Below are positions 46,893-58,727 of a stretch of DNA of 64,000 nt, in pieces. The translations under genes were made by a program, and so were the position numbers. Location: NCBI GenBank assembly GCA_027924585.1, contig BSBM01000096.1:186001-250000 (forward strand), in the 5' to 3' direction. Origin of the DNA: Larix kaempferi. Taxonomy: Eukaryota; Streptophyta; Pinopsida; Pinales; Pinaceae. The notes beneath the pieces were generated by a model. That model was given only the letters and a program-made list of their open reading frames with translations, ran no database searches and was not told the origin of the DNA. Each line of letters opens with the position of its first letter. The stretch's first letter is position 1.

Positions 46893-48113
46893 GGGACATT
46901 CTGATGCATAATGGGTACCTTGACATTCAAAGCATTTGATAGGTGCCTTTGGCTCATTGGTTCTGGTATTATTAGGTGCATTTTTGGGTGCTGTAGAATT
47001 CTAGTGTGAATTGTTTCTGGAATTGTTCCCTTGGAAATTTTGATTCTGAAAATTATTCCTTTGGAACCCGTAATTTCCACTGAATGTGAAATTTTTCTTT
47101 TTCTGCTCAAAGTTGCTGGGCTTATGATTTTTCCAGTTTGACAATCCTTCTCTTTTCCGATTTGTGTCATAACATAAAAATTCCTTTCTCATTACCTCTT
47201 CCAAGGTCTTAGGACTGTCATACTCAATTATGTCCTTAATATTGAAAGGTAGACAGCTCAAGTACCTTTGGATTTTTGGTTTTTCTTCTATGAGGTATGG
47301 CACATATCTTAGTAAGTTCATAAATTTACTGTTCATTTCCTTCATGTTCATACCTCCCAAATTCAAATCGTAGAACTCTTTGGATTTTTCTTCATAGTAC
47401 TGTTCATATAAATATTTCTTTTTAAAATATCGTTTAAAAGTACTCCATCTTACATCTTTATCTTTGATGCCTTTTACTATGTTGATGTCCTGCCACCAAA
47501 TATCCGCTTTTCCGGTCAAGTTATATATAGCCATTTTTTCCTTCAAGAACTCTGAATAGTTATAGATATGGAAGCATTTGTTCATACTGGATAGCCAAGC
47601 TTCAGCTGTCTCGCCCTTCTCTATTTCTCCATTGAAGGTTGGAGGTCTAATATTTTTTAACTCTCCAGAAATCTGCTCATATTCCTTATGATTTTTCCTT
47701 CTGGGTTTGAAACCTCCTTCACTGCTATCACTGGTGTAGTTACATTTCTTTTTACGCACTTCGATAGCATCTCCTGATGAGGTTGAGCTACTTTTCACCT
47801 CACTGGTTTTTATTTTCTGATTTTTATTAGTATGAGGAAGATCCTCAACTTTGGAGATGTCTTCATTATCTCTCTCTTGCTCCTCAGTTGGGCACTGTTC
47901 AAACAGCACTTGGTTTAATTGTTCTTGTGCTTGCAGAATTATTTCATTGTCTTGTTTCACAGATCTGATTTCTTCCTTTAATTCATGAAAACCATGTAAC
48001 AATTCTGACGAACTATTATTTAGTTCACCATGACCTTCTTCTACATAATGTTGTCCCGAGCTGTGTCTGTTTGGTTGAAATCTGTCATCTATATGATCAA
48101 CTGAATTCTCCAT
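46893..48113 (-). pseudogene. Gag of G3
   Basis: ATG at 48113. The gag core reads IRPPTFNGEIEKGETAEAWL, KADIWWQDI and FYDLNLGGMNMKEMNSKF. The zinc knuckle is [13 protein letters not shown] near 46935-46895. One TAG at 47001-47003, between the Asn-rich tail and the zinc knuckle, is the only stop between gag and RT: 48113-45492 is otherwise a single frame of about 870 codons. Confidence 0.9.
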
Positions 48114-48240
48114 ACCTGTAGCTTAAAAATAATTTATGGATAACATCATAATTAAAATTCAAATTAGTAAAGTTTTCTGCTATATAAAATTTTCTGTTGC
48201 GTGTTCTTGGACCTCTTTCAGGCCTAGAGTTCGAACATGA

Positions 48241-48252
48241 GCTCTAATACCA
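48241..48252 (-). other. Primer-binding site of G3
   Basis: The minus strand reads TGGTATTAGAGC, two nucleotides from the 5' LTR end. This is the plant initiator-Met type (TGGTATCAGAGC) with one mismatch. Confidence 0.85.
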
Positions 48253-48254
48253 CA

Positions 48255-51200
48255 TGTAACATCCCGAATTTTCATAAAAAATTAAAACTTTTGAAAACGT
48301 CATTAAATATGAAAATTATAATTGCAGATTAATAATTGTTGATTACGACAACATTAATTAAAAATTTATTAGTACTAAACATAATTTAATTTATGTTTAG
48401 CAGCAATGTGACAGTGACAGCTTTAATCACATAATTAGCAAACATGATTATGATACAAAAGAGCTAATAGGTTGGAAATATGATGTGACACTTTTTTTTT
48501 TACAATGATACTAACAGTTTGACTTTTGATGAATAAGGGTGTCCTACGAGGTACCCTGGAGTTTACTTAGCTACAACGCTAAAGCAATTTGAATGTTCTA
48601 TGTGCAGACGATAGGTAAGAAGTTCCATGTTTGCGTAAATTCAAAGTACGTGTATAGTTCAAGTTCAACGTCGTAATTAAATACAATATTAGAACTCTAT
48701 TGCGACTCGAAAAGTAATGAAGGTATGAAATTACAGGGTTATACTTACTGTTTTCGAAAGTTGTAAAACAACTCCTCAGTGTTTAAAAATATAGTCATCT
48801 ATTGGAACCATCAACTATTAAGTTTGTCGATGTAATCTTTGTCGTTGTTGTAGCTGACTTTGTCATCTTGTAATATCTTCATGGTATTGATAAAGTGAAT
48901 GTGTCGCAAAATCATTAATTATTTGTAACAAGAATTTAAGGTAAGGTGTATAGTCTTCGAAATAGTTTTAATGCTAAATGTATATATATAGCATTGAATT
49001 CATTTGATCACCAAAATGCAACTATCTAAGTACATAATTAAAATGAATGAAATTAATAATGAAAGAATTGATAATACTTAACATTATAATCCTTACGAAT
49101 TAGTTATCCTATGATATGATGACCATGTTAACTCTATACAATATGTATATAATTCTTGTGGTGTAGAATGAACAACGTTCACGACTATAACATTTAAATG
49201 ATACAACTAAGTTTATGTGCAGGGTTTGGAACTATATCGTAATCTTTTAATGTGAACTATACAAAGCACAATTGATATTATTCATAAAACATGAATTAAA
49301 CTACATCGTTTAAACTTTACACCTGGTACTAATTCGCAATAAATATGGAATGACAGGTTGTTGGTTGGCATGCTTTTCGAGTTGGCGTTGGTGGTAGTGT
49401 TGCAGTCCAGCATTAATGGTCGTCCACTAGCTGTGGTGACGGGGTAATCCAGTTTCCACGTAATGCAACCTCATTCATATAGTGACTACTTTGGTTCTTG
49501 TATGACATTTTATGATAACACTCCTCCGAGCTGGCTTTCGAAATAACCATCGTGTAAAATATATGTGGCAAGGTCGTGCTTGAGCAATGAATGAACCATT
49601 AAATGTAATTGTTGTTTATTCCAATGCAAGAGTGTTGGCATGTTTGTGATCGTCGATTTGTAGTGAATCTGAAGCGTTGGATTTACAACCCTAACGTTTC
49701 GTCAAGGTGCTGGTTGATAGAAGTTATTGTGTTTTATTATTCACTATATTTTTGGTCTATGAGGCCAACAGGCTGCCGAATACTAGGGTTATAATGAGAA
49801 TGTGAGAGGGTTTCGACCTCGCGACCTGTGGGTTAAGCTTGGAGTTGCAGGTCTCGTTTTGATGTAATAGCATGTGAAAGAGATGTTGCATCTGTGATTT
49901 GTTTGCTGTCACCGTTGAAAGTTTTACCATCTCATTTCTGAGTTAGAAAGGAAATACATCCTTCTGCAAAGGGTTTAGGGTAATGGTACCCTGGTCTTGT
50001 CCAATGCAAAGAGCTCATCATTTTTAGATGTGTTTATACAAAGCTCGGTCGACGTTGAAAAAAATAATCTTAATGAATATTTCATAGTTCTTTTGTTTGA
50101 AGATTCGACTTAATATTCTAAATAACACAAATGTCTAACTCTTGGATCACTGTTGTGTTAATTTTAGGGTTCGAATGGAAACTTGACAAGGGTTTGGCCA
50201 AGGTTGAAAATCCTCCCATCCTGGTAAGCTCCTAGTCTTCAAACCCTCGTAGATGATCCTTCAGTATTGGTTGAAATGTTTGTTTCAACGAATGAGTAAC
50301 CAATCCTTCCGTTCTTCAGCATTGTCTGTTAGTTGAGCACTTCTGAAGATTTTTAAGATTGAAGTGAAATCTTTGCAGGGAAAGTCTTTCGTCTAGATGA
50401 ATGATACTTTGTCTTTTATTTTGATGCTTAGTTTCATCCAGTTGGAAATGTAAAACTCATTTTTAAGAGTTTAGAAAACGGGGTTTAACCCTGTAAGGTT
50501 TTCGTTTTCAGAAGTGTATAACAGTACATGGGTAAAACCCTCGTCTGGTTAAATGTCTCACAGCTAGTTTGAAAGTTTTAACTCGTCGATGTTCAGGGTT
50601 TTCGAACTTGTTTAAAATGTATGAGCAAGGGAATAATCCTGTGCGTTTTTCATTTGGAAACATAATGTAAATTTTTCGTTGCTGAGAATTGTTGATTCCT
50701 CTTTCTTGAAAATGGAACTTATAAAGGTTGAAAAAGTTTAAACAATCCACCTGTTTATTTATGTTGTGTGGAGAAGAAGTGGAGCCAAAGCTCATCTAAT
50801 TTTTGGATAAAACTTTGCTTCTCGACAATGATAAAATGTTGTTTCTTTTTGGTGCTATTCAGTTTGGTTTCTATGTATAAAATGGTGTAGGTCGTACTTG
50901 TTATTGAATGCGAAAACTGTAGTTGAGGGTCTGAGTAATCATGGAAATGATAGAGTAGGTATTGTTTTTGACATGTAAAGAAAAGTAATGGGCTATGCCC
51001 CAAACTATAGATTCTCATTATTCGCAAGAAATGTTTTCATACTGAAGCTAAAGATTCGAAAGATAAATGGAAAATACAGTGATTCTAAACAAGATAAGGT
51101 TTAAGTTATTTTTGTCGACAGTTCTGGAAAATACTGAAATAATTTAAATATTTATTCTCATAGTGGATTTGTGAAGAAAAACACAGTGTTAGTGATATGT

Positions 51201-52441
51201 GTAATTACTGTAATTTGTGACTTGTGATCATAGGTAGCACTTCTAGTTATTGCAACAAAAATATTTGTTTCTAATATAATATACAGAACTTTGAAATGCA
51301 TTGATTTCCTATGTAAATAATAGGGATAGGAAAAACACAATGAAATCGTACAGTAAATAATCTATATTTATTTTCCATCAAAACAATGGGATATTCTATA
51401 CTGTAATAGATATTGTTTAGTAATTACTATTGTTAATAATAGGGCAGAAAATTAAAACACAATTCAATCACTGCACTTGTCGATCGAATTAGTGTCATTT
51501 GTGCCTATCTCCTCATCTATTCTTAATTTTCTTATTTACACTAGAGTACGATGCATAAAACAACATGTGGAAAAATGTAGATATTGGTTTATCAATTCAA
51601 ATCATCATTGAAACTTAAACATGCAGTCTTTCAAACAGAATTTGAACACATTTCTTCTTCAAAACAGAGATTAATAAATGAATTAAAATAGGAGATAGTG
51701 AAACCTGGAATAGTTATGTAGGGTAAAAAACAGCCCAAGAAGACTATTCCACCCAACCAATTCTTGAAGGAAGTCAAATACTTTCCTTAGGACCCCTGAG
51801 CCTGTTCACTGAACCACCAAGAGGAAGAAACTTAGGAAATTAGGATCTCTTCTTGCAATAGCAAATAACTGTTGAATCTTCAAGAGCTAGCAGTCCAAGG
51901 GACCTGCTCGAACACCTTTGGTTCTTCTTAAAAAATAGTTTGCATACTTATGATTGCACTCACAACTAGCCTCCCCATTCGAATCTCTCAGTGATCACCT
52001 GATGCACATAAGGAAATATTCTGCAGAAATATTGTCTAAGAGCTTCCTGCTCAATTCGAAATTGCCTTATGTAGGCTGCCTAGGCCTTTTCAGTTGTTAC
52101 TGGGTCATTAAATGAGCTTCCTGCTCACTTCCTCCACTTGGGTGATAATGCCACATTTTTAGGGGTAGTTGTCCCATAACCAACAGCTAGTGGTGTGATG
52201 CAATTGCTACCATCTATCCCATACCTTCCAACAGCTTCCATTCCTCCTAGTGGGTGAGTGAACACTCATTTAATAGTCCCCTTGGGTGTTTGTCTCCTAA
52301 TTGATTTATTTAAATAATAATAATCAGTAATTACATTCATCCTTGATCAAAACTGATCATAATTAAAAAACTTTGTAATTAAATTTAACATAAATTATTT
52401 TGCTAATAAAATAATAATTTCTGAAATTTGGGTAGGTGACA
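48255..52441 (-). repeat. 5' LTR of G3 (4187 bp)
   Basis: Mate of 39182-43380. The minus strand starts TGTCACCTACCC and ends GGGATGTTACA. Confidence 0.95.
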
Positions 52442-52446
52442 GTCGA
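52442..52446. repeat. Target-site duplication of G3, right copy (GTCGA)
   Basis: Matches 39177-39181. Confidence 0.93.
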
Positions 52447-52796
52447 TATGCTATATTCTATGTCTTTACGTTTTCAGTACTTTTTGTTGGAGATCACGAG
52501 CAAGAAACATCTAGTATACTCAGCTCTAGTTCAAAAAATCCTTCACTTCAATAATTTTGATTAAGCAAACTCTGTATTCATGTTTTATTTCTGCACACTT
52601 CTCCTTGGTAAGTTTATAAGGTGCTACAGTTCTCTCCATTCTGGAAGGTTTCATATAAATTTTAATTTCAAAAAAGATGAATACGGAGTGAACGATGCTG
52701 CTTTGTTATGGGATCATTCTGTCCTCTACTATATGTAACCTCTGTTTTTTATATATAATGAAAATCTATTAATCATTTCTGTAAAAAAAAAAAAAA

Positions 52797-52807
52797 CAAC
52801 CTCTAGA
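52797..52807. repeat. LINE target-site duplication, right copy (CAACCTCTAGA)
   Basis: Directly follows the 14-A tail; matches 37807-37817. Confidence 0.93.
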
Positions 52808-52956
52808 GATAAAAGTTTTAATGATTAGGTGAATGGTTAGTTAGCCTAACCATAATTTATCTATATCCGTTGTGATTAAAATTAAATATAGGCTTATTAT
52901 TAGCACCCTTAACCTTAGTTAAGGGTTAGGTACATTACAAAGTGGTAATAGAGCTG
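52808..52956 (+). repeat. 5' LTR of G4, last part, and primer-binding site
   Basis: The LTR ends GTACATTACA at 52939. Three nucleotides later comes TGGTAATAGAGCTG (52943-52956), close to the initiator-Met primer-binding site TGGTATCAGAGCT. Confidence 0.8.
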
Positions 52957-53392
52957 AAGGTTTCAACACTGCGGTTGTTGGGCCTTCTACAAATTTACAA
53001 GTTACTCTGTAAACATGCATTTGCATTAGATAACTTGGATGCATGCACCTTAATATAGTTTCACATGTGGGTTAGTTAATTATTTGTTAGCTTGGGATGG
53101 CTATGGACTTGGTGTCCTATCTATAAGAAGAAATACTTGAAGGATTTATAACTCCCCTTGTCTAGTTAGGCAGATTGTAACATATAAAATTTAGCTTGTT
53201 ACTTCATAACTAAGAAGAAGAAATAGCTTGAATAATAATGAAATTATGACAACATGTAGTTTTATAACAAATGGTTGATAATGAACACATTGCAGTTCCC
53301 AGTGAATGATTGAGAAAGCATCATCTTACTTAAACGCGTGAAGACTAGAGATTCAATAAGTACAAGTTCAGTAGTAGGAAGCTAAGATTGGA

Positions 53393-54480
53393 GATGTATT
53401 TTGAGGAAGGACAGAGACCATACAGTCCTGAAGAGGAGTTTAATGAGGGAAGAAGGTCAAATAGGTATAAGAGGATAAATTAACCATTAATCTTGGAGTA
53501 TTCAATGAGGAAGTGTAGGGAGGATAACAAAAGTATAATTCATATTCACGAACATATTATGAATCACCTAAAATCATTGAAGACCATCCAAAGATCTGTT
53601 GAAAAGAGTCATAGAAGAGGTTATGTAAGATCTAGATCATCCTCAGGGATACCTCATCACTCGGAGAGGAGGAATGGGTATGCATTAAGAAAGTACAAAG
53701 AGTATTCATGAAAGATCTCCGGTGAGATACAAGAAGAGGAGGTCTACCCGGGATGAACTAGTAGGAGAGATGAGAAGAATCAAGCCCCCAACTTTTGATG
53801 GAGAAGTAAATCATGGAGAAGATGTTGAAGCATGGTTGTTAGGAATAAGGATTTTCTTCCAATTGCATCAGTATACACCTAATATGAAAGCAAGAGTATC
53901 CATATACCATCTTCAAGGTAATGCATCTATTTGGTGTGATCAACTAGTTAAGCGAAAAGACATTGACAAAGACATAATCTCTTGGAATAAATTTAAAAAT
54001 TACTTCCAAAAGGAATATCTCTCCAAACATTACTATGACAAAAAGATGGACGAGTTATTTGAGCTCAAATTGGGGAGAATGACTATGGATCCCTATGAGA
54101 AGAAGTTTCTAGAACGTTTGAAGTATGCAGACTTCATCAAAGATGAGAAGGTAAAGATTCAAAGGTTCCTAAGTGGTCTTACTAAATCTTATAGAGACAA
54201 AATATAGTATGATAGACCAGAGAACCTTAAGGATGCCATTGGAAGGAAAAACAATTATATGAGAAGAATAAGAGCAAGGCCCCATGTCAAAATAATTGGA
54301 AGGATATGAGGAAGAACAAACAGGAGCAGAGAAAGAAAGGTTTACAGCCTTCAAAATTCAGAAACGATAATTCTCATCAACAAGGACATCCAAGGGAAGA
54401 TCCTTCAGGGAAAATACCATCTGTGGAATGTTAGATAAGAAAGGAAAATCACTTTTCCGGTTAGTTCCCATGTAAGAAAA
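53393..54480 (+). pseudogene. Gag of G4
   Basis: N-terminal charged region from an ATG at about 53393, broken by a stop and a frameshift near 53710. The gag core is at 53722-54207: IKPPTFDGEVNHGEDVEAWL, NASIWCDQLVKR, FELKLGRMTMDPYEKKF. The zinc knuckle near 54430 is ruined: its second Cys is Arg and two stops replace residues around ENHFSG. 52957-53392 has no recognised gene. Confidence 0.82.
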
Positions 54481-54554
54481 ATAACCTTTACAACATTTAA
54501 GAGGCTTGAACTATTGGAGATGTAGGTGGAAGTGCGCAGAGGATCTATGCATCC

Positions 54555-54920
54555 TTGGATGGGAGGCAAGCTAACCACCAGTCCCAAATGATTGAGGTAG
54601 CAGTTAATATTGCTAATAAAACCATAGTTATTTTGATTGATTATGGATCTATCAATATTTACATTGCACCTAATCTAGTTGAGAAATTTCATTTGAATAA
54701 AAGTAAACTTGAAACAACAAGTTTAGTGCAGTTAGCTATAGGAGCCAAGAGGAAAATCACAGAATTTGTAAAATTGTGTCCCTTAGAAATGAATGGATTG
54801 AAAACCTTTGCAGACTTAAACATCATACCCTTAGGTTCATATGATGTATTGATTGGCATGGATTGGTTGGATGTACACCATGCCATATTGGATTGTCATA
54901 ATAAAACATATACTCTTTGA
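54555..54920 (+). pseudogene. Protease of G4
   Basis: IVILIDYGSINIYIAPNLVEK shows the retropepsin site with DSGAS changed to DYGSI. PLGSYDVLIGMDWLDVHHAI is the second conserved block. Strongly similar to the G3 protease. Ends at a stop after YTL, close to a frame change. Confidence 0.82.
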
Positions 54921-54994
54921 ATGAAGAAGGAAACCAAGTGACAATCAAAGGTATAACTAGACCCATATCCTTGAGGCAGGTCACAGCTTTATAA

Positions 54995-55860
54995 TTGAAG
55001 AAATGTCTCAGAAAGGGATTACAATTATATGTAATTCATGTGGAAGATTCAAAAGAAGGAAAAGATCCAGAACTGCAGGATTATCCAGTACTACAAGGAT
55101 TTGCAGATATATTTCAAGAACTGCCACGAATGCCTCCTAAGAGGGACATTGGATTTTCTATCAACTTGGTTCCAGGGACAATACCTTCATCTAAATCACC
55201 TTATAGAATGATTACTTCAGAGTTAAAGGAATTAAAGATGCAACTAGAGGAGCTACTAAAGAAAGGTTACATAAGACCCAATTTTTCACCTTGGGGAGAT
55301 CTTGTGTTATTTGTGAAGAAGGATGGAACTATAAGACTCTATATAGACTATAGACAGTTGAACAAAACAACAATTAAAAAGAAGTACCCCTTTCCAAGGA
55401 TTGATGACTTGTTTGATCAATTGAGAGGATCCAAAGTGTATTTGAAGATAGGTTTGAGATCAGGATACCACCAGATTAGATTAAGGATGAAGATATCAGT
55501 AAGAAAACATTCAGAAGAAGGTATGGACATTATGAGTTCATTGTGGTACCTTTTGGGTTAACAAATGCACCTGCAATATTCATGATCTTGATGAATGGGG
55601 TTTTTAGAAAATAATTGGATAAGTTTGTGATTGTATTATTAGATGACATCCTTATCTATTCCAAGACAAAAGAAGAGCATGAAGAACATCTAAGACTATT
55701 AATGCAAGTGCTTAGAGAACATCAATTGAATGCCAAGCTAAGCAAGTATTCTTTCTATTAGGGAAGAATTCATTACTTAGGACATATCATATCTGAAGAA
55801 GTTGTTTCAGTAGATACTGAAAAGATAAGAGCCATTATGGAATGGCCAGCACCTAAGAAT
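54995..55860 (+). pseudogene. Reverse transcriptase of G4
   Basis: [20 protein letters not shown], then [13 protein letters not shown] where the family has KIDLRSGYHQ, so the first catalytic Asp is Gly. A frameshift near 55495 and several stops follow; [13 protein letters not shown] and the YxDD box as VLLDDILIYSK are readable in the next frame. At least two more stops up to 55800. Confidence 0.85.
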
Positions 55861-56624
55861 GTATCAGAAGTAAGATATTTCATGGGATTAGCTGGGTACT
55901 ACCGAAGGTTCATTGGAGGATTCTCAAAGCTAGTTCATTCTATCACATTTTTGCAGAAGAAGGATGTGAATTTCAATTGGAATACTAAGTGTGAAGATAG
56001 TTTTAAAAGACTTAAGGAAATGCTTCCTATTTCACTGGTTCTAAAGAGCCTGAAGGAAACTTTGTTGTGTGCACATATGCATGTAAGCAAGGATTTGGTG
56101 GAGTATTGATGCAGGATGGACATGTGATCAATTATGAATCTAGAAAGTTAAAGGAACATGAGAAAAACTATGCCACCCATGACTTAGAGCTTGCATCTAT
56201 CATCCATTCTTTGAATATGTGGAGACATTATCTAATGGGTAAGAAGTTTGAGTTAAGAACTGATCATGATGGGTTAAAGTACTTGTTTGAGTAGACTAAT
56301 TTGAATTCAAGACAAATGAGATGGATGGAGTTATTATGTGCATATGAATTTGACATCAAGCATATAAAAGGTAAGGAAAATAAGGTAGATGATGCACTTA
56401 GTAGGAAGATACATGTGATGCATGTAACAAGTATCAATACTAGTACATCAGATTTAAAGGATAATATCATTGAATCCAGTGTTTATATAGATGAGCTTTA
56501 CCAACAAGTAAAAGAAGGATTGCAACAAAATAAAATTCCACATAAATTTGATAAGTATAAGTTGGAAGAAAATGGGATCCTCATGCACAGAGATAGATTT
56601 TATTTTCCCAATGTTGGAGATTAT
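55837..56624 (+). pseudogene. RNase H of G4, end truncated
   Basis: VSEVRYFMGLAGYYRRFIGG, a frame change near 56070, then [41 protein letters not shown] and KGKENKVDDALSR. The spacer before integrase continues to HRDRFYFPNVGD and is cut at 56624 by CACTAG. No integrase finger or core is found anywhere downstream. Confidence 0.85.
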
Positions 56625-57812
56625 CACTAGTATAGTTTAGAAAATTTATGACTACGTGACCAAAAAATTTAGTCATGACAATTTTTTAAAGTTGAATACT
56701 ACTGAATATGAGAAATTTTAAGTGACACAATAAAAAATGGCTAACTTAAACGACTAATTTAGTCATAGGATAAACAATACGACTAGATAACACCTACAGG
56801 AATATGAATTAGTCCAAACAATATGCCCTCTAGAGATGATTAGGATTTTTAATGTTGAATTTAATTCTGTATTATATATCAATTATATTCACGGATGTGT
56901 ATGTCCAATGCACTTTAGCATATTCCATATTGATGTTAAATGTCATCGATATAACGCGGCAGCCCATGAGCATGTTTGATGTAGGTCACTAAGCGACTTA
57001 TATGCATATATTATACATATAGCTAACTTAGTCAGAACTTGATCAAGCCTCAACTCAATATAATATATACATGAGCAGTCCCATTGACCTACTTTTGGCC
57101 ATTTGTTGGACGAAAATAAATGTATTTCATCGATGGTTCACTCCATTATTTAGTGATGATAAAAACACCTTGAATTATTTCCTTATATATGTTACTCTTC
57201 ATTCGAATAGGTACAGGCCTATCAGACCTAAATGGGCTATCTCCACTCTTTTTTATGTAATGAAATTTCTTGATGTTATAGGAGAAATATCCTTCATCTT
57301 GGAATCTTCTTGAAAATCATCTATCACCTATAGTTGATCAAGAACAGAATAATGTATTCCCCTTAAACTAAAATGGAGAATTTTAACGAGTACAAAACAT
57401 TGCTTAAATTTTAAGGGTATTAGCATTAAAACTAAGACCCCTTAAACTATAAATATCACACGAGACTCCAAAAACACTAAAACCACAATTCATTTTACAA
57501 TGCCAATCTGGTTGGATCTATAGAGGCCATTAAAAATGCTTGAATTCACTAAGTAAAATTTCGGTGCACTATCGCAAGAGACCTTAACCCAAGGTCAAAC
57601 CCTCTACCTCTCTACACACCCACATTTAGCTCTGCATTTTAACTAAACTGGAATTAGGGGATATAGATTTTCTCATTAGGGATTGGAAGCATTGGTACAT
57701 GAAATTTAGCATTAGTTATCTATGCTGAATGTAGTTACACTATTTGTATAAGAGACTCTTATTGATTCGAATTGAATAAAATCAATCCCCATTTGAGATC
57801 AATTATTCATGA
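56625..57812. other. CACTA-like terminus and non-coding DNA
   Basis: Begins CACTAGTATAG, the hallmark CACTA start, exactly where G4 breaks off, followed by subterminal repeats of the type GACTAA/TTAGTC to about 56790. The rest, to 57812, holds nothing I can identify; the open stretch 57071-57313 has no recognisable similarity. Confidence 0.5.
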
Positions 57813-58270
57813 ATGGAGAGAGGGGAAGGAATGAAAGAAACTCTTGAACCTCTAGAAGGAAATGTCTATTGGCTTGGATGCTGATGGAATCTGTGTGTAT
57901 ATTTCGTAGTGTTTCCAAGGATTGGAATTACCTTTTTTCATTAAGAGAATTTATAACAAATAAATGGGTTAAGAAACCCTTTAACATGGACCCATGGATG
58001 GTTACTGTGAAATTTGATGGATCAAATAAATGGGTGGAGAATGCCCGGGTCACTGTGTAAGCTCATGGATCATTGGATTTTTTCTTCTTCAATTAGACTT
58101 AGAAGGAGACTCATCTATCTCCCTTCCATTCCTACAACTATAATCAAAGTGTTCTGGATCCAATGCTGGTCCCTTCTTGTTGCACCGTATTCGTGCTATG
58201 TATCCACAGTCGACATTTGTTGTTTGAAATCCTCTCACAAGAAACTTTTTATAACTTCTCATTTTTTAAT
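57813..58270 (+). pseudogene. F-box protein fragment
   Basis: From an ATG at about 57813 and across a frame change it reads LAWMLMESVCIFRSVSKDWN, matching the end of an F-box (LPxESVxRFRSVCKxW). WVKKPFNMDPWMV and, after a second frame change near 58060, GSLDFFFF and VVCNPLTRNF match the F-box-associated/kelch region. F-box proteins are substrate receptors of SCF ubiquitin ligases. It is intronless, short and broken: a captured or retrocopied fragment, not a working gene. Confidence 0.6.
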
Positions 58271-58357
58271 CAATATAAGGTTTGTTTAAAATTCCACAAC
58301 GATGGATGGACAACATGAGTTGTGAAAATAATGAGATTAATAAAAGAAACCTACTAA

Positions 58358-58727
58358 CACTAGTACAAAATAAGAAATTAGTGACCAAAAAATGACTAAA
58401 ATTCAGATATAAATGACTATTCTTGAATCGGCGACTAAGAGTAGCTAATTTGCAGTATCTTATAGCTTGACTAACTTAGTTGTATCTATTTTAGTCATTA
58501 ATAGTTTCCTTATTTAGTGGTATATTTGATCATTGATTTAGTGATTAATTGCCACAATTAATGACTAAATCAATGACCAAATATACAACTAAATAAGACA
58601 ACTATTAATGACTAAAATAAATACGACTAAGTTAGTCGAGCTATAAGATACAATAAATTAGCTACTAATAGTCGTGCACATGCGAATTTTAGTCATTTTT
58701 TAGTCACAAATTTATCATTTGTAGTAG
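58358..58727. repeat. 370-bp near-palindrome with CACTA-like end (foldback/MITE)
   Basis: The left arm (58358-58550) starts CACTAGTACAAAATAAG. The right arm (58557-58727) is its diverged reverse complement ending TTATCATTTGTAGTAG. Both arms carry GTGACxAAAAAATGACTAAAATTC and TAGTCATTAATAG. Right end lacks a clean CACTA terminus and no clear 3-bp duplication is seen. Confidence 0.7.

Larger units (their letters stand above)
39182..52441 (-). mobile_element. Complete Ty3/gypsy chromovirus G3 with very long LTRs
   Basis: 13,260 bp, transcribed leftward. LTRs at 48255-52441 (5') and 39182-43380 (3'), internal region only 4874 bp. Duplication GTCGA on both sides. Primer-binding site beside the 5' LTR and polypurine tract (AAGGGGGGG) beside the 3' LTR. 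Order gag, PR, RT, RNase H, INT, chromodomain. It sits within the LINE, so it is the youngest insertion of this nest. Confidence 0.95.
37818..52796 (+). mobile_element. 5'-truncated LINE, interrupted by G3
   Basis: An 11-bp duplication flanks a sequence that starts inside an RNase H domain and ends with 14 A residues (52783-52796). The LINE itself is 37818-39181 plus 52447-52796, about 1.7 kb. The tail 52447-52782 is the 3' non-coding end with no gene. Endonuclease and RT are missing, as expected for a 5'-truncated LINE copy. Confidence 0.88.
35579..56624 (+). mobile_element. Ty3/gypsy retrotransposon G4, interrupted by LINE and G3, 3' truncated
   Basis: 5' LTR (35579-37817 and 52808-52939), Met-type primer-binding site, gag, protease, RT and RNase H, all on the plus strand. 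The sequence breaks off at 56624 in the spacer before integrase, where CACTA-like DNA starts. Its gag and pol are related to those of chromovirus G3. Numerous stops and frameshifts. Confidence 0.8.

Noticed and set aside
49609-49794. Short Trp/Cys-rich ORF in the G3 5' LTR
   Set aside because: The matching stretch of the other LTR (about 40560-40745) is not kept open, so it is chance.
57071-57313. 80-codon ORF next to the CACTA terminus
   Set aside because: No similarity, no repeat elsewhere in the window, low-complexity AT-rich surroundings.
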